Of a DNA stretch of 64,000 nt, positions 8,604-16,397 are shown piece by piece. The stretch is from Chitinophagaceae bacterium (GTDB taxonomy: Bacteria; Bacteroidota; Bacteroidia; Chitinophagales; Chitinophagaceae). The stretch covers positions 358,529 through 422,528 of the forward strand of contig JAFMJI010000001.1 of assembly GCA_017853575.1 (NCBI GenBank), in the 5' to 3' direction. The notes below the pieces were generated by a model that was given only the letters and a program-made list of their open reading frames with translations, had not been told where the DNA came from and did no database searches. The position numbers and the translations under genes are program-made. Each line of letters begins with the position of its first letter. The first letter of the stretch is position 1.

Positions 8604-11600
8604 TTAGAAAGAAACTCTAAGGTTTACACCATAACGACGTGTACTTGGCGCAGCACCCAAATCAATACCTTGGATGTTTGAAGTAGATACGTCACTGAGT
8701 ACTTCTGGATCAAGATTCAAACCTTTGAGAATATTTGGACAATAGAACCAAAGATTTCTTCCGCTGAAACTGATGTTTGCGCTTCCGAATGGCGTCTTGG
8801 TGAGCCATTTCTTTGGAATGTTGTATCCAAGATTCAATTCTCTCAATCTGAATGTGGTACGATCGTATAGGTTGGTATCGTCTGGTCCGTATGCACCGAA
8901 ACCATCAGAGAAGAAATAGTCGAACGCAGAAATACTGGTAGTATTTTTGATGGTCTTACCATTTGCATCTAAGATTGGTGTTTTCGTAGCATCATCGCCA
9001 TAAACACCAGGAATAACTCTCAAACCTTCACGCTCAGCAGAGTTTGCCAATTGACCACGCAACAAAAGAGAAGCTGCAGTGATCGAGTACATGTCTCCAC
9101 CTTGCCACCAATCTACCAATGCAGATAAACTGATGTTTTTGTAAGTAAGTGTATTGGTTACACCCAACTTGAAGTCGAGGTTTGGATTACCGATGATGTC
9201 ATCTTCTGCTTGGTAAATAATCTTACCGCCGTTTCCACCCATACCAGGCCAAATCAAACGATTGCCTTGATCATCTCTTGCAGTACCAAGACCCATCAAC
9301 ATACCGAAAGGTTGACCTACACGCTGAACGTTGTACACGAATGCACCGTTGCTTGTATAGATATCAGCACCCTGATCGTCTGTAGCCAATACTTCGGAAC
9401 GGATCATGTTGAATGCAGAGAAGATAGACCATGTGAAACCACTCTTTGTTTTTACTGGAACCACTTCAACACCTGCCTCGTAACCTATGTTTCTGATGCT
9501 ACCCGCATTGATAGCGAGTGTAGAGAAACCTGAGGTAACAGGGATACGCTTGGTAACAAAGTTGTCTTTTGATTGCTTTCTATAATAAGTAAGATCAAAT
9601 TTAACCCTGCCGTTGAACAAGTTGATTTCAGAACCTACCTCAAACTCTTTCACACCTTCTGGACGAAGATTGCTGTTTTTCAACGCATCACTCAATGATG
9701 ATGAATAAACAGTTGCACCTGCAGGTGTCAAATAAGAAGGAGAGGTTACATTATAAGTTGTCAACAACTGATAAGCAGGCACGTCACGCTTTGTTTCAGC
9801 AAAGTTTACGCGCAACTTACCATAAGACAATACATCGCTCTTGATATTCAATGCATCTGTGAACACAAAGCTCAAACCAGCACTTGGATAGAAATATCTT
9901 CTGTTGTTAACAGGAAGAGTAGATGCCCAGTCGTTACGACCAGTCAACTCCAAGAACAAATAGTTATTGTATGAGAAGTTCATACGGGCAAAAGCACCCA
10001 AGATGCGTTGTTTTCTATCATAGTCAGAATAAACTGCCTGTTGAGAAGTATTGGTCAGTTTATAAATATCTGGTACGATGAAACCAACACCATATTGATA
10101 GTTGTTGTAATACTTTCTTTCGTTGGCTTCAACACCCGCGATACCATTGAAATCAAGATTGTCTAGGATCTTGATTGATTTGGAAGTCAACAAGAACTGG
10201 AAGTTTTTCTCAGTATTTCTGGTTGTAGATTTCCAAATGTTACCGATACCACCACCAGAGTTACCACCAGGGCGAGTGATCTGTTGTTGGAAATCAGTAT
10301 AGGTATTCATACCACCCTTGAAACTCAATTCCAAGAATTTGGTAAGATCGTATGCAACACTGAAGTTTCCGAATACACGGTTTACATTGGAGCTGAACAA
10401 ATTGTATTTGGCAGTCCACAATGGGTTGTCAGTTGCACGATAGAAAATATTGTTACCAGTATTAGGATCTTCAAAAGGCATATCACCAAGAGGGAAACTT
10501 CTTGGGAAATAGAACAAACGGTCGAAGATAGAACCGCCAGTACCACCACCATAGTCGTTATACAAGCTCGCACCTGATTTTGGATTCTGCTGAGTAGTGT
10601 TAACATAATTAACGCTACCGCCGATTCTCAAACCATTTGCCAATTGTGAGTTACCACCAACGCTTACAGAAGTTCTTCCTGTATTTGAATTTGGTAGGAT
10701 ACCTGTATTATACATGCGGCTACCAGTAACATTGATGTTGTTTTTACCGTCGCCTGCATTTACATTCAGACTGTTCTCAACCATTTTACCAGTTTGGAAA
10801 AATGAGTTCAAGATGTCGTAAGCTTTGTAATCAATCTCATCAGGCAAATCTGGGAACAAGCCCGGATAGCGTATTTTCAACTGAGTAGGCACTTTCAAAA
10901 TTTCTGGATATTTCAACAACCCGCCTGATGCCTCATTTACCTTTCTTGCTTGTTCAGCAAAAGGTGCACCCCAGTTTCCGATGAAACCACCATTGTAGTT
11001 CTGGTTAGATCCCTGACCATATACATTTTGGTATTCTGGAAGAGAAGATATCTGTTCTGCATTGTAAGAAGTAGAATAACCTACTTCCAAACCTTTTCTG
11101 GACTTAGCACCGCTTTTGGTAGTAATAAGAATTACGCCGTTTGCAGCACGCTGACCGTAAAGCGCAGATGCAGAAATACCTTTCAATACCGTCATAGACT
11201 CGATGTTGTTTGGATCGATATCATATAAACGGTTGGAAAAGGTTGTTCCCTGATCGAAACCAACAGAGTTGTTTACGCTGTTGTCGAAGGGTACACCATC
11301 CACAACGATCAACGGTTGGTTGACAGCAGTGAAAGAGGTATTACCTCTAAGGTTCACTTTCGTTGATTGTCCAGGTGCACCACCACCACCAGTGATGTCC
11401 ACACCAGGAACTTTTCCTGAAAGGGCACGCAATACGTCTGGTTCAGCTTTTTGTTGCAACTGCTCAGCTTTCACTTCTGATACAGCGTACACAAGCTGCT
11501 TCTTTTCTTTTCTGATACCGAGAGATGTTACCACAACTTCTTGCAAACCTGAAGAAGAAGCAGTGAGTTGTAAATTCGAAAGATTAGATCCAGCGCGAAC

Positions 11601-11843
11601 TGTCAATTTTTCGAATCCAACTGAAGTAATCTCCAACGTTTTGTTGAGATCGCTTAAGGAAAGAGAGAAAGTTCCATCAGCAGCAGTTGAAGTACCTGAA
11701 GTACTTCCTACCACTTTAACAGAGGCACCAGCAACTGGAGCTCCGTCTGCACCTGAAACTTTTCCTTTCACAACAGTTTGTGCAAAAGATGACATTGCTA
11801 GGAATGCCATTGCACAAAAACCAAGTAGGAGTTTTTTTCTCAT
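8604..11843 (-). CDS. SusC/RagA-family TonB-linked outer-membrane transporter
   Basis: A 1079-residue TonB-dependent porin. It has a signal peptide (MRKKLLLGFCAMAFLAMSSF), then a carboxypeptidase-regulatory-like beta domain at about 23-100 (VVKGKVSGADGAPVAGASVK). The SusC-type plug follows at about 115-245, with the signature SMTVLKGISASALYGQRAA. The remainder forms the 22-strand barrel, ending in an aromatic-containing strand (RRYGVNLRVSF). It energises uptake of an unknown ligand with the adjacent SusD-like lipoprotein. A -7-like element TATATTCG lies about 40 nt upstream of the ATG. Confidence 0.96.
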   Translation of the reverse strand: MRKKLLLGFCAMAFLAMSSFAQTVVKGKVSGADGAPVAGASVKVVGSTSGTSTAADGTFSLSLSDLNKTLEITSVGFEKLTVRAGSNLSNLQLTASSSGLQEVVVTSLGIRKEKKQLVYAVSEVKAEQLQQKAEPDVLRALSGKVPGVDITGGGGAPGQSTKVNLRGNTSFTAVNQPLIVVDGVPFDNSVNNSVGFDQGTTFSNRLYDIDPNNIESMTVLKGISASALYGQRAANGVILITTKSGAKSRKGLEVGYSTSYNAEQISSLPEYQNVYGQGSNQNYNGGFIGNWGAPFAEQARKVNEASGGLLKYPEILKVPTQLKIRYPGLFPDLPDEIDYKAYDILNSFFQTGKMVENSLNVNAGDGKNNINVTGSRMYNTGILPNSNTGRTSVSVGGNSQLANGLRIGGSVNYVNTTQQNPKSGASLYNDYGGGTGGSIFDRLFYFPRSFPLGDMPFEDPNTGNNIFYRATDNPLWTAKYNLFSSNVNRVFGNFSVAYDLTKFLELSFKGGMNTYTDFQQQITRPGGNSGGGIGNIWKSTTRNTEKNFQFLLTSKSIKILDNLDFNGIAGVEANERKYYNNYQYGVGFIVPDIYKLTNTSQQAVYSDYDRKQRILGAFARMNFSYNNYLFLELTGRNDWASTLPVNNRRYFYPSAGLSFVFTDALNIKSDVLSYGKLRVNFAETKRDVPAYQLLTTYNVTSPSYLTPAGATVYSSSLSDALKNSNLRPEGVKEFEVGSEINLFNGRVKFDLTYYRKQSKDNFVTKRIPVTSGFSTLAINAGSIRNIGYEAGVEVVPVKTKSGFTWSIFSAFNMIRSEVLATDDQGADIYTSNGAFVYNVQRVGQPFGMLMGLGTARDDQGNRLIWPGMGGNGGKIIYQAEDDIIGNPNLDFKLGVTNTLTYKNISLSALVDWWQGGDMYSITAASLLLRGQLANSAEREGLRVIPGVYGDDATKTPILDANGKTIKNTTSISAFDYFFSDGFGAYGPDDTNLYDRTTFRLRELNLGYNIPKKWLTKTPFGSANISFSGRNLWFYCPNILKGLNLDPEVLSDVSTSNIQGIDLGAAPSTRRYGVNLRVSF

Positions 11844-11881
11844 GCAATTAATTTTTGATTAGTTTCTGATTTGTCCGATCG

Positions 11882-11889
11882 CGAATATA
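11882..11889 (-). promoter_or_regulatory. probable -7 element of the susC promoter
   Basis: The minus strand reads TATATTCG within TTATATTCGC, matching the Bacteroidota -7 consensus TAnnTTTG at all but one position. The same T-to-C variant occurs at the psd, pheS and nadK promoters in this window. It predicts a leader of about 30-35 nt before the susC ATG. A perfect 12-bp palindrome AACTAATTAGTT at 11938-11949, about 50 bp upstream, could be an operator. Confidence 0.5.
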
Positions 11890-12219
11890 ACAATTAATTC
11901 ACATTTCACTCGGAAACGGGCTAAAATATTGTTGTTTAACTAATTAGTTTATTGGCAGTTACGAGGATGAACAAACAATTTTCTGTAGCATTTTTGACAT
12001 CTTTTCAAAAAATATTATACATATATTTTTTCTTAATATGATTGTGGCAAAAATCATCTTTTAAGAATTAGAAGAAATGTTGAGAAAAAATAGCATAATT
12101 TATATCAGTTTGATTATCTGATAGTTAGATAAGAATAATTGAGGGTTTTCGTTCTATTTCAGCCATAAATCCCGTAAAAAAGTTTTCAACAAGCCCGAAA
12201 AATTATTTTGTACTGTGGG

Positions 12220-12299
12220 GGCAATTTGTAATTTAGTGGAAGAATTTAATGGGTTAGTAAGTACTAAAGGGTCGGCATCAGCTGGCCCTTTGGTTTTTT
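12220..12299 (+). ncRNA. putative small RNA upstream of radA
   Basis: A -7-like TTATTTTG at 12213-12220 (same spelling as the bamA promoter candidate) precedes about 80 nt of non-coding sequence that ends in a clear intrinsic terminator at 12265-12299. The transcript would contain ATGGGTTAGTAAGTAC (12249-12264). That word recurs with one change at 27418-27433 and is also followed there by a GGG...CCCTT hairpin. No ORF fits. I do not recognise an Rfam family. It could also be an attenuated leader of radA, but radA has its own promoter-like sequence and lies 146 bp further on. Confidence 0.45.
12265..12299 (+). terminator. intrinsic terminator of the putative small RNA
   Basis: The stem AAAGGGTC pairs with GGCCCTTT (8 bp including one G-T pair) around a 10-nt loop. 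It is followed within 2 nt by a run of seven T on the plus strand. No plus-strand protein gene lies upstream, so it must serve a short non-coding transcript. Confidence 0.75.
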
Positions 12300-12305
12300 T
12301 AAAAA

Positions 12306-12378
12306 GTTCTAGGTTATAAGTTGTAGGTTATAGGTTAAATATTTCAACTTACAACTTATAACTAACAACTTACAACTC
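12306..12378. repeat. inverted heptamer-repeat array
   Basis: Five consecutive 7-nt units of form GTTnnnn (for example GTTATAA, GTTGTAG) occupy 12306-12340. They are followed at once by a mirror set of units of form nnnnAAC (TTACAAC, TTATAAC) to 12376. The two halves are largely complementary, so the region can fold into a long hairpin with a heptamer offset. It belongs to the same repeat family as the arrays at 20407, 31903, 38113 and 59203. Confidence 0.85.
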
Positions 12379-12445
12379 CATTTAAAACATCGTTTGATTG
12401 TTTAAAAACACATCATCAATATCAAACGATTCTTACTTTCACTTC

Positions 12446-13807
12446 ATGAGCAAAATTAAAAAAGCATACTTCTGTAAGAATTGCGGATATGAATCTGCAA
12501 AGTGGGTTGGAAAATGTCCTGCTTGTAATGAATGGAACACCTTCACTGAAGAAATCATACACAAAGAAAAATCAACCAAAGAAAATTGGAAATCTACTTC
12601 ATCGGGTCAATCTAAATCAATTGTACTCAATGAAATTATCAGCGAAGAAAAACAACGTATCACAACAAAAGATCATGAACTCAATCGTGTATTGGGTGGT
12701 GGAATTGTTCCTGGAAGTTTGGTATTGGTTGCTGGTGAACCAGGTATCGGAAAATCAACGTTGTTTCTTCAAGATGCATTGATGATGAATGAACTTCGTG
12801 TATTGTACATCAGCGGTGAAGAAAGTGAACAACAAATAAAAATGCGCGCAAACAGAATCAACATCGCGCACGATGATTTTTTTCTGCTCACGGAAACATC
12901 GACCCAGAGCGTGTTTCAAGAGATTAAAAAAATTCAACCACAACTGGTTATCATTGATTCTATTCAAACATTGCAATCACCTTACATTGATTCATCACCT
13001 GGAACCATTTCACAAATCCGGGAATGCACCGCAGAATTTCAACGCTTTGCAAAAGAAACTCAAACACCAGTTTTTTTAATCGGTCATATAACAAAAGATG
13101 GAAGCATTGCAGGTCCGAAATTATTAGAGCACATGGTTGATACCGTTCTTCAATTTGAAGGTGATCAACATTATGCATATAGAATTTTACGAACTACCAA
13201 AAACAGATTTGGATCAACAGCAGAATTAGGAATTTATGAAATGACTGGAACAGGAATGAAACCTGTTACAAATCCTTCAGACATTTTAATCAATCAAAAA
13301 GAAGAACAATTAAGTGGTATAGCAATCGGTGCAACCATGGAAGGATTGCGTCCTTTGTTAATTGAAGTACAAGCATTGGTTACTCCATCTGTTTATGGAA
13401 CACCACAACGAACTGCAAGTGGATTTGATTTAAGAAGATTACAATTGTTATTGGCAGTATTGGAAAAAAGAGGTGGATTTCATTTTGGTACAAAAGATGT
13501 ATTCGTAAACATTGCAGGTGGATTAAAAATTGAAGACCCTGCAATTGATCTTGCCATGGTATTTGCATTGCTTAGTTCTTACGAAGACATCCCCCTTTCC
13601 CAAAAAATATGCTTTGCGGGTGAAGTAGGCCTCAGTGGTGAAATTCGGGCTGTAAACCGCGTGGATCAAAGGATTTCGGAAGCGGAGAAGCTCGGATTTG
13701 AGCAAATTGTGGTGAGCAAATACAACAGAACAGCCGAAAAACACAAGGGCATTAAAGTGCAAAACGTGGCATTGATCGAAGAGGTGTACAGAACAATATT
13801 CAAATAA
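12446..13807 (+). CDS. radA: DNA repair protein RadA (Sms)
   Basis: RecA-like ATPase that helps branch migration and recombination intermediate processing. The order is: an N-terminal C4 zinc finger (CKNCGYESAKWVGKCPAC), Walker A GEPGIGKST, Walker B-like LVIIDSIQ, the RadA signature KNRFGSTAELG, and a C-terminal Lon-protease-like domain (VFVNIAGGLKIEDPAIDLA). With ATG 12446 the protein is 453 residues, normal for RadA. A frame extension to TTG 12398 adds 16 unconserved residues and overlaps the promoter region, so I reject it. The comF start codon follows the radA stop with no gap. Confidence 0.96.
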   Translation: MSKIKKAYFCKNCGYESAKWVGKCPACNEWNTFTEEIIHKEKSTKENWKSTSSGQSKSIVLNEIISEEKQRITTKDHELNRVLGGGIVPGSLVLVAGEPGIGKSTLFLQDALMMNELRVLYISGEESEQQIKMRANRINIAHDDFFLLTETSTQSVFQEIKKIQPQLVIIDSIQTLQSPYIDSSPGTISQIRECTAEFQRFAKETQTPVFLIGHITKDGSIAGPKLLEHMVDTVLQFEGDQHYAYRILRTTKNRFGSTAELGIYEMTGTGMKPVTNPSDILINQKEEQLSGIAIGATMEGLRPLLIEVQALVTPSVYGTPQRTASGFDLRRLQLLLAVLEKRGGFHFGTKDVFVNIAGGLKIEDPAIDLAMVFALLSSYEDIPLSQKICFAGEVGLSGEIRAVNRVDQRISEAEKLGFEQIVVSKYNRTAEKHKGIKVQNVALIEEVYRTIFK

Positions 13808-14512
13808 ATGAAATGGCCCTTTGCCATTGATTGCAAGGATGCATTTCTGCACTTGTTTTTTCCGCACCTGTGTGCAGGTTGTTCTTCAGACATATTGGAT
13901 GAACAAGCCTTGATCTGCACAGCATGCATGCGCTCACTTCCCTTTACTGAATTTGAAAAAATGGAAAACAATCCGGTTGAAAAACTTTTCTGGGGAAGAA
14001 CAAAGATTCAACATGCCTCCAGCATTTTTTATTTCATTACAGACAGCCCATTGCAAGAAATCATTCACCACATCAAATACAAAAACAATCCTGCACTGGG
14101 AGTGTATATGGGGAACATCATGGGGCTACGATTGAAAAATATGTTATCAATCAACAAAATTGATTTTATGTTGCCCATGCCATTGCATCCCAAAAAAGAA
14201 TATGCAAGAGGTTATAATCAGGCAAGTGTTTTATGCCAAGGCATTCAGGGAACAACTGATACCCCATACCTGAATAATATCTTGCTAAGAAATTTCAATA
14301 CAGACACACAAACAAAAAAATCAAGAATCGAAAGATGGGAGAATGTTGCAGAGGTCTTTGAAATTAGCGCCCCATCAGCGGTTCAGGAGAAACATATTTT
14401 ATTGATCGATGATGTAATTACAACTGGTGCATCGACCGAAGCATGTGCAAACCTGCTCATAAAAAACAAGGCTGCAAGTGTTTCCATTTGCAGCCTTGCA
14501 TATACAATCTAA
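13808..14512 (+). CDS. ComF family phosphoribosyltransferase-like protein
   Basis: A 234-residue ComF/GntX-type protein. An N-terminal Cys pair region (HLCAGCSS...CTACMRSL) resembles the zinc-binding module. The C-terminal half is a type I phosphoribosyltransferase fold with the PRPP-binding loop HILLIDDVITTGAS. ComF proteins act in DNA uptake in transformable bacteria, though the biochemical activity is not settled. It starts immediately after the radA stop (TAAATG), so translational coupling is likely. Its last 45 bp contain a terminator used by the opposing glutathione peroxidase gene. Confidence 0.9.
   Translation: MKWPFAIDCKDAFLHLFFPHLCAGCSSDILDEQALICTACMRSLPFTEFEKMENNPVEKLFWGRTKIQHASSIFYFITDSPLQEIIHHIKYKNNPALGVYMGNIMGLRLKNMLSINKIDFMLPMPLHPKKEYARGYNQASVLCQGIQGTTDTPYLNNILLRNFNTDTQTKKSRIERWENVAEVFEISAPSAVQEKHILLIDDVITTGASTEACANLLIKNKAASVSICSLAYTI
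14462..14497 (-). terminator. glutathione peroxidase terminator inside comF
   Basis: The stem AAGGCTGCAA (14468-14477) pairs perfectly with TTGCAGCCTT (14488-14497) around a 10-nt loop. In the minus-strand reading it is followed by GTTTTTT (14467-14461). It lies about 24 nt past the peroxidase stop but within the 3' coding end of comF on the other strand. Confidence 0.8.
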
Positions 14513-14520
14513 TCAAAGCC

Positions 14521-15036
14521 CTATTTCAAATACTGTGTAATCTGCTCATCGAGTGGATTTACTTTACTTGGATATACATTGATCAATTGTCCTTTTTCAT
14601 CCAACAAAAACTTGGTGAAATTCCATTTGATCTCTGCATCCATCACGCCATTTTCTGCTTTGTTGGTAAGCCACTTGAACAATGGATGAATATCTTCTCC
14701 TTTCACAGAAACTTTTTCAGCCATGGTGAATGTAACACCATAATTTTTCTGACAGAAAGCATTGATTTCAGCATTGGTTCCGGGCTCCTGTGCACCAAAA
14801 TTATTGGCAGGGAATCCAACAATCACCAATTTACTCTTGTATTGCTCATACAATTTTTCAAGATCAGCATACTGAGGAGTATAACCGCACTTTGATGCAG
14901 TATTTACTACCAATATTTTTTTACCCTTGTACTTTGAAAAATCAATGGTGCCTCCATCGATGGAAGGAACCTTGAATTTGTGTATTGAACCGGCACCCAT
15001 AAGAAGGGAAATTAAAGTGATCAATAAAATTCTCAT
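14521..15036 (-). CDS. glutathione peroxidase family protein
   Basis: Thiol peroxidase of the GPx family; bacterial members usually use thioredoxin as reductant. The 171 residues include an N-terminal hydrophobic stretch (MRILLITLISLLMGAG) that suggests export or membrane anchoring. The peroxidatic Cys is in NTASKCGYTPQY. The Gln/Trp environment is represented by FPANNFGAQEPG and by KWNFTKFLLD, the conserved Trp-Asn-Phe motif. The upstream TTG 15045 is in frame, but ATG 15036 gives a normal signal-like start. It is convergent with comF, with an 8-bp gap. Confidence 0.92.
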   Translation of the reverse strand: MRILLITLISLLMGAGSIHKFKVPSIDGGTIDFSKYKGKKILVVNTASKCGYTPQYADLEKLYEQYKSKLVIVGFPANNFGAQEPGTNAEINAFCQKNYGVTFTMAEKVSVKGEDIHPLFKWLTNKAENGVMDAEIKWNFTKFLLDEKGQLINVYPSKVNPLDEQITQYLK

Positions 15037-15088
15037 AACATGCAATTTTGTGTACTAATTTAACAAGGATCGATCGTATTTGTTCAAT

Positions 15089-15096
15089 TACCTTTA
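15089..15096 (+). promoter_or_regulatory. -7-like element before holB
   Basis: TACCTTTA matches TAnnTTTG except for the last base and ends 5 nt before the ATG at 15101. This supports 15101 over the TTG at 15080, which would place the promoter inside the gene. Confidence 0.45.
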
Positions 15097-15100
15097 CGGC

Positions 15101-16231
15101 ATGTTATTTTCTGAGATACCCGGACAGCAAGATGTGAAAGAAAAACTGGTTCAAATGGTTGAGCACAACAGATTGAGCCATGCTTTACTGTTCTTGGGAA
15201 AGGAAGGAAGCGGTGCCTTGCAACTCGCAACAGCACTTGCACAATTTATAGTTTGCGAGCAAAAGAACCAGGACGCCTGCGGAAAATGCCCTTCCTGCAA
15301 AAAAGCTTCTGCGCTCATGCACCCGGATATTCACTATTCATTTCCGACCATTACCAGAGCTGGACTCGACAAACCCGTTTGCAATGATTTCATTGAAGAG
15401 TGGAGACAATTTAATATTGAATTGCCCTATGGAAATGTTTACGATTGGCTGCAAACCCTGGATGCAGAAAACAAACAGGGAAACATCACAGCCCATGAAT
15501 GTGAAGACATTATCCGAAAACTTACCCTGAAAAGTTTTGAAAGCGGATACAAAATTTTGATTCAATGGATGCCTGAATATCTTGGCACATCAGGAAACAA
15601 ATTATTAAAGCTGATTGAAGAACCTCCTGCAAAAACACTCTTCATCCTGGTTGCAGAAGATGAATCCAAAATACTTCCAACCATTCTATCCAGAACACAA
15701 TTGGTCAAGATCAACCGTGTTTCATCAAATGATATTCAATCATGGCTGATCGAAAAGCAACAAGTGCCTATGGACAAAGCAACTGCCATTGCTCCACTTG
15801 CTCAGGGAAATTTAAGAGAGGCAATGCATCTCTTGCACCATGGAGATGAAAATTGGCAAGAGCTTTTGCGAGATTGGTTGAATGCAATTTTAAAAAATGG
15901 TCCTGCGTCACAAGTAAAATGGGTTGATGAAATCAGCAAGCTTGGAAGAGAAAAACAAAAACAATTCATCGCATACTTTATTCATTTGCTTTCAATCTCT
16001 GTGTACATTTCAAACAATGAATTGCCGCATGATGTAGCTACCGATGAAATCGATTTTGCGCAACGCCTCATCAAATTGGCATCGACTCAACAAATACAGG
16101 CTATGGTTGAGGAATTGGACAAATCCATCTATTATATCGAAAGAAATGCCAATTCTAAGATGCTGTTCATGGCCCTCAGCATCAAATTTTACCATATTAT
16201 TAAAGATAAAATGGTAATTTTGGTAAACTAG
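15101..16231 (+). CDS. holB: DNA polymerase III delta' subunit-like clamp-loader protein
   Basis: A 376-residue AAA+ clamp-loader subunit. Features are the N-terminal GQQDVKEKLVQMVEHNRLSH, a degenerate P-loop (LGKEGSGALQLATA) and the delta'/gamma-type zinc module CGKCPSCKKASALMHPD. The sensor region LLKLIEEPPAKTLFILVAE and the SRC-like SRTQLVKI segment follow. The degenerate P-loop and the SRT in place of SRC leave some room between delta' and a general clamp-loader paralogue. The frame reaches TTG 15080, but ATG 15101 lies just behind a -7-like element. Confidence 0.88.
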   Translation: MLFSEIPGQQDVKEKLVQMVEHNRLSHALLFLGKEGSGALQLATALAQFIVCEQKNQDACGKCPSCKKASALMHPDIHYSFPTITRAGLDKPVCNDFIEEWRQFNIELPYGNVYDWLQTLDAENKQGNITAHECEDIIRKLTLKSFESGYKILIQWMPEYLGTSGNKLLKLIEEPPAKTLFILVAEDESKILPTILSRTQLVKINRVSSNDIQSWLIEKQQVPMDKATAIAPLAQGNLREAMHLLHHGDENWQELLRDWLNAILKNGPASQVKWVDEISKLGREKQKQFIAYFIHLLSISVYISNNELPHDVATDEIDFAQRLIKLASTQQIQAMVEELDKSIYYIERNANSKMLFMALSIKFYHIIKDKMVILVN

Positions 16232-16397
16232 TGTTGACGATCAGTGCGGGACAGGTTTGCCATAAGAAGCTTTTTTTATACTCCAATATATAGTGACGCA
16301 GGTATCCGTGCTGCATAACAATTGACTTCCACAAACCCCCCCCCTCATTTTATCGCTGATCCTAGCTTGGAACCTTGTTCCAGATTAAATTTTTTAT

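Larger units (their letters stand above)
11844..12445. other. 602-bp intergenic region between susC and radA
   Basis: A divergent gap, very AT-rich. From left to right it holds the susC leader and promoter, a 12-bp palindrome (11938-11949), a 19-nt AT-rich word at 12011-12029 repeated exactly at 27455-27473, a probable small RNA with terminator (about 12220-12299) and an inverted heptamer-repeat hairpin (12306-12378). No protein-coding frame is supported. Confidence 0.7.

Noticed and set aside
6251..11843. A polysaccharide utilisation locus
   Set aside because: SusC/SusD and a lipoprotein are present, but no carbohydrate-active enzyme, sulphatase or SusR/ECF regulator is adjacent; a general nutrient-uptake operon is the safer call.
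11269..11862. 197-codon open frame on the plus strand opposite susC
   Set aside because: Shadow of the SusC coding strand; amino-acid composition (Thr/Ser/Pro-rich) and lack of motifs fit an antisense frame.
16232..16397. Possible RNA gene or regulatory element in the holB-ricT gap
   Set aside because: Apart from the C9 run and a TAATTTTG promoter-like sequence at the holB 3' end I saw no stable hairpin or coding frame.
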